Source: Nitrosotalea sp. (GTDB lineage: Archaea > Thermoproteota > Nitrososphaeria > Nitrososphaerales > Nitrosopumilaceae). From it: 52,816 nt of DNA. A model generated the notes under the pieces. The model did not search any database. It saw only the letters and a program-made list of their open reading frames with translations, and was not told where the DNA came from. The DNA is taken from contig JAHEXH010000004.1 in the NCBI GenBank assembly GCA_023252235.1, positions 1 to 52,816 on the forward strand, written 5' to 3'. Numbering within the stretch: position 1 is the first letter of the stretch; the number at the start of each line of letters is the position of its first letter. Shown here one piece after another: positions 8,708 to 17,196 of this stretch. The translations under genes and the position numbers were made by a program.

Positions 8708-9639
8708 CTTACAGCAATAACCCTCGTCAGACTCTTATGCCTATAGATCTCGTATTTCTTTGCTTTGCTTATTTCTTCCACATCTAGACCTTTTTTGTAT
8801 ACTATTACAAGCTTTTTTCTCTTTGGCACTACTGAAACAAAATCCTTGATCAGTTTCTTTGGAGAGACAGATGACCTTGATGATATTCCATAAGGCAGAT
8901 CAGTTACTATTGCATCTATTTTGTTCTTGATATTTTGTATTTCATTATAGCTGGAATTTATCACCTTTGACTTGAATCCATTTACAGCAAGATTTTTTCT
9001 AGTGATATTGCACATTATTTTATCAAAATCAATTCCAACAGACTTTATTCCCATTGATTCCGCTTGTAGCAAAATTGTGCCAGTGCCACAAAAGGGATCA
9101 CAAAGTGTTTTTCCTTCTTTTAGCTGTGAAAGGTTTACTATACATCTGCTAAGCTTCAAGTCTAATTCATGGGAATGCTTGATTGCCTTTGTTGGCAGTT
9201 TTGGCTGTATGGTATAGTCTGCACAGCCAATATACTGTTCTGAATCTGTAATGATAAGATATACTGTAAGATGAGGGTTTGAAAGTGATACTTTGGAGCC
9301 CCATCTATTTTTCAGTACTTCTCCTGCCTGTCTTTCTAATGAAGACGAGCTTAGCTTTTTTGATGATAGATTTATTGTCCTACAAACAAACGACAGAGGT
9401 TTTGGTATGGGTGGATCAATCTTTGAGATATCATCAAAAGTATCTACTATATTTCCACAAGTTCTGACAAATGTTGCTCTGCTTGCAATTTTCTTCCATG
9501 GAGCTTTTGATTTTAGTATGACTAGTCTTGATTCTGATCTTGAATTTGTTTTAGGATCATAGCTTTTTGATATTGAAATAACTTCATCTCTTGCAAGATC
9601 TTCATATTGATTTTGTAGTACAAAGAAGCTTTGTAACAT
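8704..9639 (-). CDS. tRNA (guanine-N2) methyltransferase, THUMP-containing (Trm-G10 type)
   Basis: A 311-residue protein with an N-terminal THUMP-type RNA-binding region and a C-terminal SAM methyltransferase. The SAM-binding motif [17 protein letters not shown] is near 175-191; the catalytic DLPYG motif, typical of N2-guanine and N6-adenine methyltransferases, is near 246-250. This matches COG1041 archaeal enzymes that make m2G/m2,2G at position 10 of tRNA. It is coupled to rnz (4-bp overlap) and is directly followed upstream by the PRPP synthetase gene, whose stop is adjacent. Position 10 as the target is inferred from family. Confidence 0.88.
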   Translation of the reverse strand: MLQSFFVLQNQYEDLARDEVISISKSYDPKTNSRSESRLVILKSKAPWKKIASRATFVRTCGNIVDTFDDISKIDPPIPKPLSFVCRTINLSSKKLSSSSLERQAGEVLKNRWGSKVSLSNPHLTVYLIITDSEQYIGCADYTIQPKLPTKAIKHSHELDLKLSRCIVNLSQLKEGKTLCDPFCGTGTILLQAESMGIKSVGIDFDKIMCNITRKNLAVNGFKSKVINSSYNEIQNIKNKIDAIVTDLPYGISSRSSVSPKKLIKDFVSVVPKRKKLVIVYKKGLDVEEISKAKKYEIYRHKSLTRVIAVR

Positions 9640-10518
9640 TCAGACTAGGGCCTTTACAATTATTGGCGAAATGTCAACATTGTTTGTCTTGCACGGAATT
9701 GAATTTGTACTGACTATTTTTGTCACACCAGCTTTTTTGATCTTCTTCTCTGCATCTCCAATCAATAATGCATGCGTACAACAGGCATAGACCTTGCCAC
9801 ACTTTTGTTTTTTCAAATATTGTGCAGCCTTCATAATACTACCTCCAGTACTAATCATGTCATCGACCAAGATCAAGTCCCTTCCCTTCACCTCATGATG
9901 ATCTGTTGACTTGATTGTAACCTCACCAGTTTTTCTGTCTCTGTGTTTTTCTAGCGCAATAAAATCAACACCAAAAATATTTGCAAAGTTTCTTGCCCTT
10001 TCTATTCCTCCTTTGTCTGGTGAAACTATTAGAGGATCCTTGAGTCTTAATTTTTTAAAATATTTGACAAGCTCTCCTACTGCACTTACATTTGTTGCAG
10101 GGATTTGCAGATGGTCAAGAGCTATCATGCTATGTATGTCAACTACTATAATCTTGGAGGCTCCTGCCGCCTTGAACATTTTTGCAACAAGTTCCATTGT
10201 AATTACTTCGCCTGGGAGAAATGCTCTATCTTGTCTTGCATATCCAAGGTATGGAATCACTACAAAAACTTGGGAAGAATGTTTTCTTGCCTGTGAAACC
10301 AAAGCCAGTGCCCGAATTAGGTTGGAGTCAACTGGGGGATAAATCGATTGTACAACTATTACTTTTCCTTTTGGAATTCCTTCTAACGTAATCTTACTTT
10401 CCCCATCAGGAAAGACTCGTAGATCACATTTGATGAATTTTGATTTTAATTTTGAAGCTATCTTTTTTGCAAGATCTTCAGAAGAAGTACCGCCTATGAC
10501 ACTGAAACTAGCCAACAA
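9640..10518 (-). CDS. prs: Ribose-phosphate pyrophosphokinase (PRPP synthetase)
   Basis: A 292-residue enzyme making PRPP from ribose 5-phosphate and ATP, for nucleotide, histidine and tryptophan synthesis. Diagnostic parts: FPDGESKI near 38-45, QSIYPPVDSNLIRAL, the IPYLGYARQDRAF flexible segment, DIHS, SPDKGG, and the PRPP loop DDMISTGGS near 217-225. The short length without long insertions is typical of archaeal class III enzymes. It heads a minus-strand operon with the tRNA methyltransferase, RNase Z and sirtuin genes. An AT-rich TATA-like stretch lies about 25-35 bp upstream of the ATG. Confidence 0.95.
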   Translation of the reverse strand: MLASFSVIGGTSSEDLAKKIASKLKSKFIKCDLRVFPDGESKITLEGIPKGKVIVVQSIYPPVDSNLIRALALVSQARKHSSQVFVVIPYLGYARQDRAFLPGEVITMELVAKMFKAAGASKIIVVDIHSMIALDHLQIPATNVSAVGELVKYFKKLRLKDPLIVSPDKGGIERARNFANIFGVDFIALEKHRDRKTGEVTIKSTDHHEVKGRDLILVDDMISTGGSIMKAAQYLKKQKCGKVYACCTHALLIGDAEKKIKKAGVTKIVSTNSIPCKTNNVDISPIIVKALV

Positions 10519-10706
10519 GACTCATCGAGCAGTGAGTTATTCTTAAGTTTTGAGTGGAGATCTGAACAACTGATTGTTATAGCCTTGTGAATTTCACATT
10601 TTCCCTACTCAATTCCCTTGAGAATCTGCTCCAGTTGGTTTAGTTCCCCATTAAAACATGATAGACTGATTTTAGTTCGAGTCAGGGGGTAAGTGTCGAT
10701 ATAGGT

Positions 10707-11162
10707 TCAATTTTTGGATCCAAATTCACTTATCTTCCTTTTTATTTTTAGTCTCGCCATATCTGTCAATTCCCACGTTTGTTCACCATTTTCTTTTTTG
10801 ACCTTACGAAACATTTTATCTTCTTTCACTAATCTATTATTGAAATTCCCTCCAGTACTAGGAAGCCAACTTGGATTAAGTGAAAAACCTGTTTCAGAAC
10901 ATACATTCAAAAATTCTTTTATTGACATAATTTGCTTTGTACTAAAATACCACAATGTTGGAAAGCGAAAACGTTCATCCATTTTAATAACATCATCAAT
11001 GATTTTTTCTGGCACCTGAATCTTAATGTAAAAGTTACTATCAGTGTTTTGTGACTGTTGATAAATAGGTGACATGATTTGTTTGAGAGATTTGATTTCA
11101 TTCTCCAATGTAAGAATTTTATTTTCTAAACTCTCAAATTTTTCTTGTATCTCTTGATCCAT
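10707..11162 (-). CDS. Hypothetical coiled-coil / winged-helix-like protein
   Basis: A 151-residue protein I do not recognise. Residues 1-35 form an amphipathic coiled coil (EKFESLENKILTLENEIKSL). The C-terminal half (about 75-150) has alternating helices and a short basic wing-like segment ending in LTDMARLKIKRKI, which looks like a winged helix. It is the last gene of a four-gene minus-strand block (10707-12991) that differs from the housekeeping surroundings. A DNA-binding accessory role is inference only. Confidence 0.55.
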   Translation of the reverse strand: MDQEIQEKFESLENKILTLENEIKSLKQIMSPIYQQSQNTDSNFYIKIQVPEKIIDDVIKMDERFRFPTLWYFSTKQIMSIKEFLNVCSETGFSLNPSWLPSTGGNFNNRLVKEDKMFRKVKKENGEQTWELTDMARLKIKRKISEFGSKN

Positions 11163-11212
11163 GGATAATCAGTTCTTAGTTATACTCCACTTATTAGAAT
11201 TTGTGAAAGGAT

Positions 11213-11911
11213 TCATTTTTTTGTATGAATTTGCTTAATCAGAGTTATTGCAGCAGTAATACCTAATTTTGCAATTTCTGGATCTCGTTGAAATTGTTCT
11301 AATGGTGGATGAGCACCACCTGCACCTATATCAGAGACTAGAAATCCAACTTGCTTTAGTTTGTCAGTAATCAATTTATTTTCAATTGCCCAATGATGTA
11401 ATTTACCTATCCCCATGTATGATTTTGCACGAATAGTTGATTTACAATGTTTACATATTACATCCTCTAGAGGATCGGTCTTCATCATAGATCGATATGC
11501 TTCAACGAGACATCCTTCATATGCACGTCTACATAAAACCAAACTAGAGAGATAGCATCCATTATCAAAATCTCTTATTGCTTCTTCAAGATCTAGGCGT
11601 TGTTCATTCATTGGAATTTCTTTTGGGATTTCAAGGCTTTTTTCAGAATTTTTTAAATCATGAAACTCAATTTCTAAATCGGGCCAGAAGAATTCCAATT
11701 TTGATATTGCATCTAGTTTCTCATCATGTTTTTTATTTGAAATCACAGTATCAATAAGTGGGTCTAATTGTACTATTTTATTGTGTAATGTGTCCTTCTT
11801 TATTTGCTTAGTTTTTGCTTTGAAAAATTTGTAATTACGATTAAGATTTTTTACTTCTTTTTCATATAATTTTTTGTAATGTTGATTTGATTTATATTTT
11901 TGAAGATTCAT
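11213..11911 (-). CDS. Hypothetical protein with DUF4145-like C-terminal region
   Basis: A 232-residue protein. The N-terminal third is very basic and helical (repeated Lys and Asn), possibly a coiled coil. From about residue 105 it has a helical domain (ICxRRAYEGCL-like segment, here LCRRAYEGCLVEAYR), a CKHC pair, a conserved-looking GIGKLHHWAI, and an HPPLEQF segment. This arrangement resembles DUF4145/HEPN-like domains often found in defence and mobile genes; that match is by eye and not certain. It stands between two other unknown genes of the accessory block. Confidence 0.55.
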   Translation of the reverse strand: MNLQKYKSNQHYKKLYEKEVKNLNRNYKFFKAKTKQIKKDTLHNKIVQLDPLIDTVISNKKHDEKLDAISKLEFFWPDLEIEFHDLKNSEKSLEIPKEIPMNEQRLDLEEAIRDFDNGCYLSSLVLCRRAYEGCLVEAYRSMMKTDPLEDVICKHCKSTIRAKSYMGIGKLHHWAIENKLITDKLKQVGFLVSDIGAGGAHPPLEQFQRDPEIAKLGITAAITLIKQIHTKK

Positions 11912-11967
11912 TATGGCATCCTTGATCTTTGAAATATCATTGAATAATGTGTTTAACAGATCTAATG

Positions 11968-12618
11968 TTATGTGAGATCTTCTCCCTTCGCTAATTTTCT
12001 AATTGTTTCAAATGCTGAAATGCGTCCTTTATCTGTTGTAAGCCTGTATTCTTGTGCACTAGGACGTTTTAGGAATAAATCTGAATTTTTTTTCATGTTT
12101 GCGGCCAGATTATGTCCCGGATTTTTAATTCCTATCTCACGGAAACAATTTGTCAACATGTCAGATTGAACCCATTCTTGACCAAAGACAACTTCATGTA
12201 CAGCCAAAATGCATTGTGCTGCAATAATCATCTTCTTAGGATTTGTTCCTTCAATAGGGTGCACTATCTCGACTTTTTTGTCCCGGATTAAGAATACATT
12301 TTTGAATTCCTCTACAGTAATTCTACATTTTGTAGTAAGTTCAAGAATGCCTACTGGTTGTGTACCTACTGGTTGTGTACCTACTGGTTGTGTACCTACT
12401 GGTTGTGTACCTACTGGTTGTGTACCTACTGGTTGTGTACCTTGAGACAAGTATCGTACCGAATTAACTATGTGATCCTCTAGTAACTTTTCTAAAATAA
12501 TTTTGAATGTCTCAAATTTGTGCAGCTCTTCTTCGTCATTTACTACTTCATGAGCGATTTGAATAATTTCTTTTATTTTTTCTTTGTTCATAACATTCTC
12601 ATTTAAAATAAGCATCAA
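11968..12618 (-). CDS. HTH-like protein with six in-frame GTQPV repeats
   Basis: A 216-residue protein. Residues about 1-60 are helical, then come six tandem GTQPV pentapeptides encoded by a perfect 15-bp DNA repeat, then a domain (about 95-216) with the look of a winged helix ending in a wing (RLTTDKGRI). The ORF begins MMLILNENVMNKEKIKEI; an ATG at codon 10 (MNKEKIKEI) may be the real start, which would remove most of the 20-bp overlap with the upstream HTH gene. The repeat acts as a Pro/Gly-rich linker and its copy number may vary between strains. No known family. Confidence 0.6.
   Translation of the reverse strand: MMLILNENVMNKEKIKEIIQIAHEVVNDEEELHKFETFKIILEKLLEDHIVNSVRYLSQGTQPVGTQPVGTQPVGTQPVGTQPVGTQPVGILELTTKCRITVEEFKNVFLIRDKKVEIVHPIEGTNPKKMIIAAQCILAVHEVVFGQEWVQSDMLTNCFREIGIKNPGHNLAANMKKNSDLFLKRPSAQEYRLTTDKGRISAFETIRKLAKGEDLT
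12350..12439. repeat. Six perfect 15-bp tandem repeats inside a coding region
   Basis: The unit CCTACTGGTTGTGTA starts at 12350, 12365, 12380, 12395, 12410 and 12425. All six copies are identical. Because 15 is divisible by three, gain or loss of units changes only the number of GTQPV pentapeptides on the minus strand. Confidence 0.95.
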
Positions 12619-12991
12619 AAATATCCTTAATTCTATGATAAGCTATAGCATATTTCCTCGTAGTTAGTTGTATGACAAATCCTTTTTTTGTAAGGTCTTT
12701 TATGGGTCCTGATAAAGCTGTCTTTGGTCTACCAAGTTCTTTTGCTATTTCAGTGACACCAAGAGAATGATCTTCTAATATTCCAAGTTTTGATGCAAAA
12801 TACCTTCCTGAAAGTAGTGCACATATTCTTTGTGCATCAATTAATTCGCCAAAATTTTTAAAAATTATCTTTCCTGAGGATTTCTCTATTACAAAAATCT
12901 CTTTTGCCTTTTCAACTAAAGAAACTAGTTCTTTCACTACGTCTTTCTCGTCCACGAGAAGTTTTTTTAGAATTTCTTGCTCATCTGTCAT
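12599..12991 (-). CDS. Helix-turn-helix transcriptional regulator
   Basis: A 130-residue protein with a winged-helix-like DNA-binding core in its C-terminal half: LGVTEIAKELGRPKTALSGP (about 78-97) reads as helix-turn-helix, followed by a wing FVIQLTTRKYAI. The first 60 residues are helical with a beta hairpin (IVIEKSSGKIIFKN-like; here FVIEKSSGKIIF). The gene heads the four-gene minus-strand accessory block and overlaps the next gene by 20 bp. The promoter side is very AT-rich. Its operator and regulon are unknown. Confidence 0.7.
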   Translation of the reverse strand: MTDEQEILKKLLVDEKDVVKELVSLVEKAKEIFVIEKSSGKIIFKNFGELIDAQRICALLSGRYFASKLGILEDHSLGVTEIAKELGRPKTALSGPIKDLTKKGFVIQLTTRKYAIAYHRIKDIFDAYFK

Positions 12992-13095
12992 TTTTTCATC
13001 TTTGTATAAATTTGCAATTTTTACAGAATTTACAAAAATTCTATATTTTTCATACTTTATATATATTGTGGATGATATCTTCCTTCAAATTGTTA

Positions 13096-14418
13096 CTATA
13101 CTCCAACATACTTTTTCCAGTTAGTATCTATTTCTGATTTAGCCAATACAGCCATAGGATCAGAGCCTGGATGCTTGTATAATGAACTTTGTACAAGTTT
13201 TTCATGATCTGCTTTTTCTTCTTGTACCATTATCCATGCGCCCTTGTTTACTATACTCCCAAGTATTCCAGGCGCCATGGTAAGTCTGTATCTGGTTCCA
13301 TATCCGTATCTGCCCTTTGAAGCAGTCTGTGATACAGCAATTCCGGTATTCTCAATCTCCGTTAAGAGTTCAGAAATTCTTCTATACGTTAACGGTTTTA
13401 CTTCTTTTGGCAATAATTTTCTATATTGATTATAAATTGTAGAAGTCGAGTGCCAAACTTCTTCTGTCAAGTAACTCACTCTAGCTAAACTTACACAAAC
13501 TAATTTGAATTGAGGTGTTGCTGATGAAATTATCTTTACTATTCTATTATTTTGAAGATCATACGATGCCTTGTCAATATGTAACTGTGATATTTTTTCT
13601 TCATTTTTAGCAGCAATTTCAGCCGCAGTTCTTAACAGATCAATTGCACGTCTTGCATCTCCATGTCCATGTGAACTAATCTCTGCACAATATTCAACCA
13701 CGGATTTATCCACCATGTTAGTGAGAGCTTTTTTTATCCTTTCAGATATGATCTTGACTACATCTTCTTTTGAATATGGCTCGAAAAATACATCAGATGA
13801 ACCGATTCTTGATCGTACCCTATCATCAAGTTCGTATTCAGACAAGGCATTATTTGATACACAAATGATGCTCATCATCAATCCTTTCTTCTTGAGATGC
13901 TCCTCTAGAACCAAGAGCTTGTAGACAAAATCAGATGGTCTTTCCCTCTTGTTGTAAAATAACACATCAAACTCATCTAAAACTAAAACAAGGAAATTTT
14001 TGCCCTCTCTTGTCAATTTGGAAATGATTGCTTCTTTGATCTTTGATATTGCCATGTTAATTCCATGAGAATTTTTTAGACTAGGTTCACCTAGCTCACC
14101 CAAAATGAGATTTGTAGAACCAAAAATGGTCTTGACTGTACGCAGGTTTACTATACATGGTGATACTCCCTCAAGGTTTTCACAAACAAATCTTGTAATG
14201 GTGGACTTTCCTGAACCACTTCTGCCGTAAACTGATACAAGTGGTACGACAAATCCTCTCTTATAACTAAGAAGAAAAGTTATCAATTCCTCAACCTGCT
14301 TTTCTCGTCCTATGATCTTCTCCGAATAAGAAAGCGTGTCTAGGAAGGATTTTTTGTTAAAGAACTTTTCTTTTTGTTCTACTTTTCTTACTATATCACC
14401 CAATGTTTTTTTATTCAA
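13096..14418 (-). CDS. Orc1/Cdc6-type replication initiator
   Basis: A 440-residue AAA+ initiator that marks replication origins and helps load MCM. Walker A is GRSGSGKST near 65-73, Walker B LVLDEFDVLF near 145-154, sensor 1 CVSNN, and sensor 2 HGDARRAIDLL near 249-259. A C-terminal winged helix (about 330-410) includes the wing GYGTRYRLT. The start is TTG at 14418, consistent with the N-terminus MNKKTLGDIV. An ORB-like element lies 20 bp upstream of the start, so the origin is probably next to the gene, as in other archaea. Confidence 0.95.
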   Translation of the reverse strand: MNKKTLGDIVRKVEQKEKFFNKKSFLDTLSYSEKIIGREKQVEELITFLLSYKRGFVVPLVSVYGRSGSGKSTITRFVCENLEGVSPCIVNLRTVKTIFGSTNLILGELGEPSLKNSHGINMAISKIKEAIISKLTREGKNFLVLVLDEFDVLFYNKRERPSDFVYKLLVLEEHLKKKGLMMSIICVSNNALSEYELDDRVRSRIGSSDVFFEPYSKEDVVKIISERIKKALTNMVDKSVVEYCAEISSHGHGDARRAIDLLRTAAEIAAKNEEKISQLHIDKASYDLQNNRIVKIISSATPQFKLVCVSLARVSYLTEEVWHSTSTIYNQYRKLLPKEVKPLTYRRISELLTEIENTGIAVSQTASKGRYGYGTRYRLTMAPGILGSIVNKGAWIMVQEEKADHEKLVQSSLYKHPGSDPMAVLAKSEIDTNWKKYVGV

Positions 14419-14437
14419 ATTTTATGTCCGGATAAAA

Positions 14438-14452
14438 TTTCCACTGGAAACG
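14438..14452 (+). promoter_or_regulatory. ORB-like origin recognition element upstream of orc1/cdc6
   Basis: The sequence TTTCCACTGGAAACG matches the core of archaeal origin recognition boxes (TTCCA-N-TGGAAAC). It sits between the divergent orc1/cdc6 and BtuF-like genes, 20 bp from the initiator start codon, in AT-rich DNA. Only one clear copy is visible, whereas well-studied origins have several, so the assignment as an origin is probable but not certain. Confidence 0.65.
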
Positions 14453-14510
14453 CATAATAAAATAACAGGTTATTACCAAATACCCTTCGTTATAAACAGA
14501 TTTTAAAGAA

Positions 14511-14521
14511 TGTACAGTACA
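14511..14521. promoter_or_regulatory. Palindrome at the expected transcription start of the BtuF-like gene
   Basis: TGTACAGTACA (arms TGTAC/GTACA around a central A) lies 10 bp before the ATG at 14532. A TATA-like TTATAAAC at 14490-14497 places the start site near 14515-14522, inside the palindrome. A repressor bound here would block transcription; this is inference. Confidence 0.4.
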
Positions 14522-14531
14522 TCTTGGTATA

Positions 14532-15455
14532 ATGGTATACAGAATTGTATCCTTTCTCCCAAGTGCAACTGAAGTGTTATACGAACTGGGTGTACAAGAC
14601 CAAGTACAAGCCGTAACACATGAATGCAATTATCCTGCAGAGGCAAAATCAAAACCCAAAGTAATTCATGCATCATTTGATCCAAATAAAATGTCTAGCC
14701 ACGAAATTGATAATACAGTAGTGGAACTAGTAAAATCAGGACAAGACATCTACATCCTAGACGAGCAAGTTCTAAAAAATGCAAACCCAGATCTTATTGT
14801 AGCACAAGGAATATGCGAAGTATGTTCACCTTATACAAGAGAAATTAACAGAGCAGTAACATTACTTGGAGGAAAACCCGAAGTCCTAATTCTAGACCCA
14901 AGAAATCTTGATGACATACTACAAAATGTAATCGAAGTAGGAAAAAAGGTAGGAAGACAAGAAAAGGCAATAGACTTTGTGGAAAAGTTGCAAAAGAGAA
15001 TCAACTACATAAAAAATACAGCAAAAATTTCAAGACCCAAGGTACTCTGCATAGAATGGCTAGACCCATTATACACAGCAGGCCACTGGGTTCCCCAAAT
15101 GGTGGATATGGCAGGCGGTACAAACGGAATTAGTTCAACAGGGGACAAGTCAAGAAGGATGGAACTTGACGAGATTGTACAATTTGATCCTGATATCATA
15201 GTACTAATGCCGTGTGGATTTGACATGCGAAGAACCATTCTTGAATATGACAAACTGCTTGAAAACATACAGTGGAGATCACTAAAACCAGTAAGACAAG
15301 GACAGGTCTATGCAGTAAACGCAAATGAATATTTTTCAAAACCAGGTCCAAGGACTGTAACAGGTCTTGAGATTCTAGCCAAGATTATACACCCTGATAC
15401 ATTTCGGGATGTACAAATTCCAAAAGAATCTATTCAAAAAATTGATTCTGAATAA
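14532..15455 (+). CDS. BtuF-like cobalamin/iron-chelate binding protein, no signal peptide
   Basis: A 307-residue protein with the two-lobed periplasmic-binding fold of COG0614. Typical parts are RIVSFLPSATEVLYELG at the start, a long helix linking the lobes (residues about 110-150), and IVLMPCGFD and IHPDTF in the C-lobe. The N-terminus begins directly with the first beta strand; there is no signal peptide or lipobox, so it should be cytoplasmic. No ABC permease or ATPase gene is nearby. Thaumarchaea make cobalamin, and cbi genes lie later in this window, so intracellular corrinoid binding is plausible but unproven. Confidence 0.8.
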   Translation: MVYRIVSFLPSATEVLYELGVQDQVQAVTHECNYPAEAKSKPKVIHASFDPNKMSSHEIDNTVVELVKSGQDIYILDEQVLKNANPDLIVAQGICEVCSPYTREINRAVTLLGGKPEVLILDPRNLDDILQNVIEVGKKVGRQEKAIDFVEKLQKRINYIKNTAKISRPKVLCIEWLDPLYTAGHWVPQMVDMAGGTNGISSTGDKSRRMELDEIVQFDPDIIVLMPCGFDMRRTILEYDKLLENIQWRSLKPVRQGQVYAVNANEYFSKPGPRTVTGLEILAKIIHPDTFRDVQIPKESIQKIDSE

Positions 15456-15463
15456 CAAAACGG

Positions 15464-15500
15464 TTGCATCCTCATAGGGTAGGATATGATGAGGATGCAA
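15464..15500 (+). terminator. 12-bp perfect hairpin after the BtuF-like gene
   Basis: TTGCATCCTCAT (15464-15475) and ATGAGGATGCAA (15489-15500) are perfect complements around a 13-nt loop, starting 9 bp after the stop codon. This is strong for an archaeal 3' end, where T-runs rather than hairpins normally terminate. It may stabilise the mRNA or be a processing or protein-binding site. Confidence 0.5.
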
Positions 15501-15680
15501 GCTATTATGTTTGGTAATTGTATATGCCTTGATTTATTTAAGATCTAACTTTTACCTTCTTATTCTAAAATCCTAGAACCAGTTGTATCTATCCAGCCTA
15601 AAATGTACCTCAAAAGACTATCATTATTGAAATAGTACAATACAAATAATTTCAAATTAGGCCAAAGAATCTATTGTTCC

Positions 15681-16520
15681 ATGGACCTAGTCTTTTCTGA
15701 TATTCATGCTGATCTTAATGCACTTGATACCATAATTGATACTGTATCAAGTCAAGAATTTGTAAAAAAATATGGCGCTTTTTCCAGAATCATAAATCTA
15801 GGTGACTTGCTTGAACGAGGCATTTACCCAAGAGAAGTAATTTCAAAATTAAAAACACTACAAAAAAATTATCCAATTCATTCTGTTATAGGAAATCATG
15901 ATGAAGGATTCTTGAGCGGCAAAAAAGTTAGCGCAAGTTCCTTTGAAAGTATGGATGCACATCAAAGATTAACTGATGAAGATCTATCTTTTTTCAAACA
16001 AAATAAAGACGGAACATTTGGAGACTTGGAATATGTTGATACAAAAAATGGTCTATTTTGTGTTCATGGGGGACCACTTGACCCGCAAAAAATAACCCCT
16101 AAAAACGCCCAGGACGAAGCCTGGCTATACCAGAGAAACTGGCAAAGGCTAACTGATGAAGGATTTGAGTTTTTCAGCTACCATGGATATCATTATACAG
16201 CATCTTCTGCTTTTACTGAGGTCAAAAACCACGTTAAAGACCATGTTATTTTGTGTGGGCATCAACACATGGAAACGGCCATATCTCATCAAGATGGCAA
16301 GACAAGAGAAATCTACTCTAATCTAAAACCAAAACAAGAAAAAATATCAGGACATGTCTTGGAAAGCAAAGAGATTGAGATACAGAGTAAAACAGACTAT
16401 TTTATCAGACTAGGACTTGGTGGGCCTGCTGGATATTATGGAGTAGGAAAATCAGTTCCACACTTTGGTATAATACAGTATGATCCAAAAAAGGTAATCC
16501 TATTTAACGTAAATCCGTAA
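15681..16520 (+). CDS. Calcineurin-like metallophosphoesterase
   Basis: A 279-residue phosphoesterase with the complete dinuclear metal signature: SDIHAD (D7, H9), NLGDLLERG, GNHDEG near 74-79, VHGGP, and CGHQHMETA near the middle-to-C-terminal part. The family hydrolyses phosphomonoesters or diesters; the GD-LERG and GHQH layout resembles YfcE/serine-threonine-phosphatase-like archaeal proteins. It is followed 9 bp later by the hemerythrin gene on the same strand. The substrate cannot be read from sequence. Confidence 0.88.
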   Translation: MDLVFSDIHADLNALDTIIDTVSSQEFVKKYGAFSRIINLGDLLERGIYPREVISKLKTLQKNYPIHSVIGNHDEGFLSGKKVSASSFESMDAHQRLTDEDLSFFKQNKDGTFGDLEYVDTKNGLFCVHGGPLDPQKITPKNAQDEAWLYQRNWQRLTDEGFEFFSYHGYHYTASSAFTEVKNHVKDHVILCGHQHMETAISHQDGKTREIYSNLKPKQEKISGHVLESKEIEIQSKTDYFIRLGLGGPAGYYGVGKSVPHFGIIQYDPKKVILFNVNP

Positions 16521-16529
16521 GTATCATAA

Positions 16530-17063
16530 ATGAGTGAAGTACTGCGAAATGATCACAGGCAGATACGAAGATTAGAAAAAATAGTTGTCAGGTGTTATAC
16601 AAAACTCTATTCCGAAGAAGATATTCCATTTGATGACATTGAAAAAATGGTCTGGATCATGTCAGAGTTTTTGGATACAATACATTATTCCAGAGAAGAA
16701 GATCAATATTTCCCATGTGTTGCAAGTTATGATTCCCTAAAAGAAGAGATCCGAGCATTTATGATTGAACATGAATTTGGAAGAAGAATTGCAGCTAATG
16801 TCTCCAAGTACTTGCAAATGTGGAAGCAAGGACAAGATCAAAGAGAACCAGTTGCAAGGTATCTAAAGACATATGCAATATATCTTGACGATCATTTGTC
16901 CAAAGAAGACAAGTTCTTTGATACCGCACAAAACGAAATCCTGTCAAAAGAAGAGGAGCAAATGCTGTATGAAGAATTTCGTGCAGTCACTGCAGTCTTG
17001 ACAAAATTTGATGAGATGGTTCATTTGATTGATTATCTAGAGACTACGCCCTGGATGAACTAG
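16530..17063 (+). CDS. Hemerythrin HHE domain protein
   Basis: A 177-residue four-helix protein with the ligands of a diiron hemerythrin site: H9 (NDHRQ), H52 and E56 (HYSREE), H81 (EHEFGRR), and H122 with E126 (HLSKED). Such proteins bind oxygen, nitric oxide or iron, and bacterial homologues take part in Fe-S repair. In an ammonia oxidiser that makes NO, an NO- or O2-related role is reasonable but unproven. It is coupled to the upstream phosphoesterase gene by 9-bp spacing. Confidence 0.88.
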   Translation: MSEVLRNDHRQIRRLEKIVVRCYTKLYSEEDIPFDDIEKMVWIMSEFLDTIHYSREEDQYFPCVASYDSLKEEIRAFMIEHEFGRRIAANVSKYLQMWKQGQDQREPVARYLKTYAIYLDDHLSKEDKFFDTAQNEILSKEEEQMLYEEFRAVTAVLTKFDEMVHLIDYLETTPWMN

Positions 17064-17196
17064 TTCTCAAAGACTGATCTTACTCTGGGATAAACAGAGA
17101 CTTCAATCTCTTGTATAGTTACTTGTTGCATGTCTGTGTATACAAGGCACAATTATTATATAATATTACCATAGTATGATAACTAAACATACTAAC

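Noticed and set aside
10560-10700. Possible tRNA gene around GTTCGAGTC
   Set aside because: No matching T-stem, acceptor stem or anticodon arm could be formed on either strand.
12209-12445. Plus-strand frame with PTGCV repeats opposite the GTQPV gene
   Set aside because: It is only the antisense reading of the 15-bp repeat; the minus frame has an HTH-like domain and neighbours in the same direction.
17176-17196. Upstream ATG at 17176 as start of the CARF-like protein
   Set aside because: The TATA-like box is only about 15-20 bp away, so the transcript would begin at or after this ATG.
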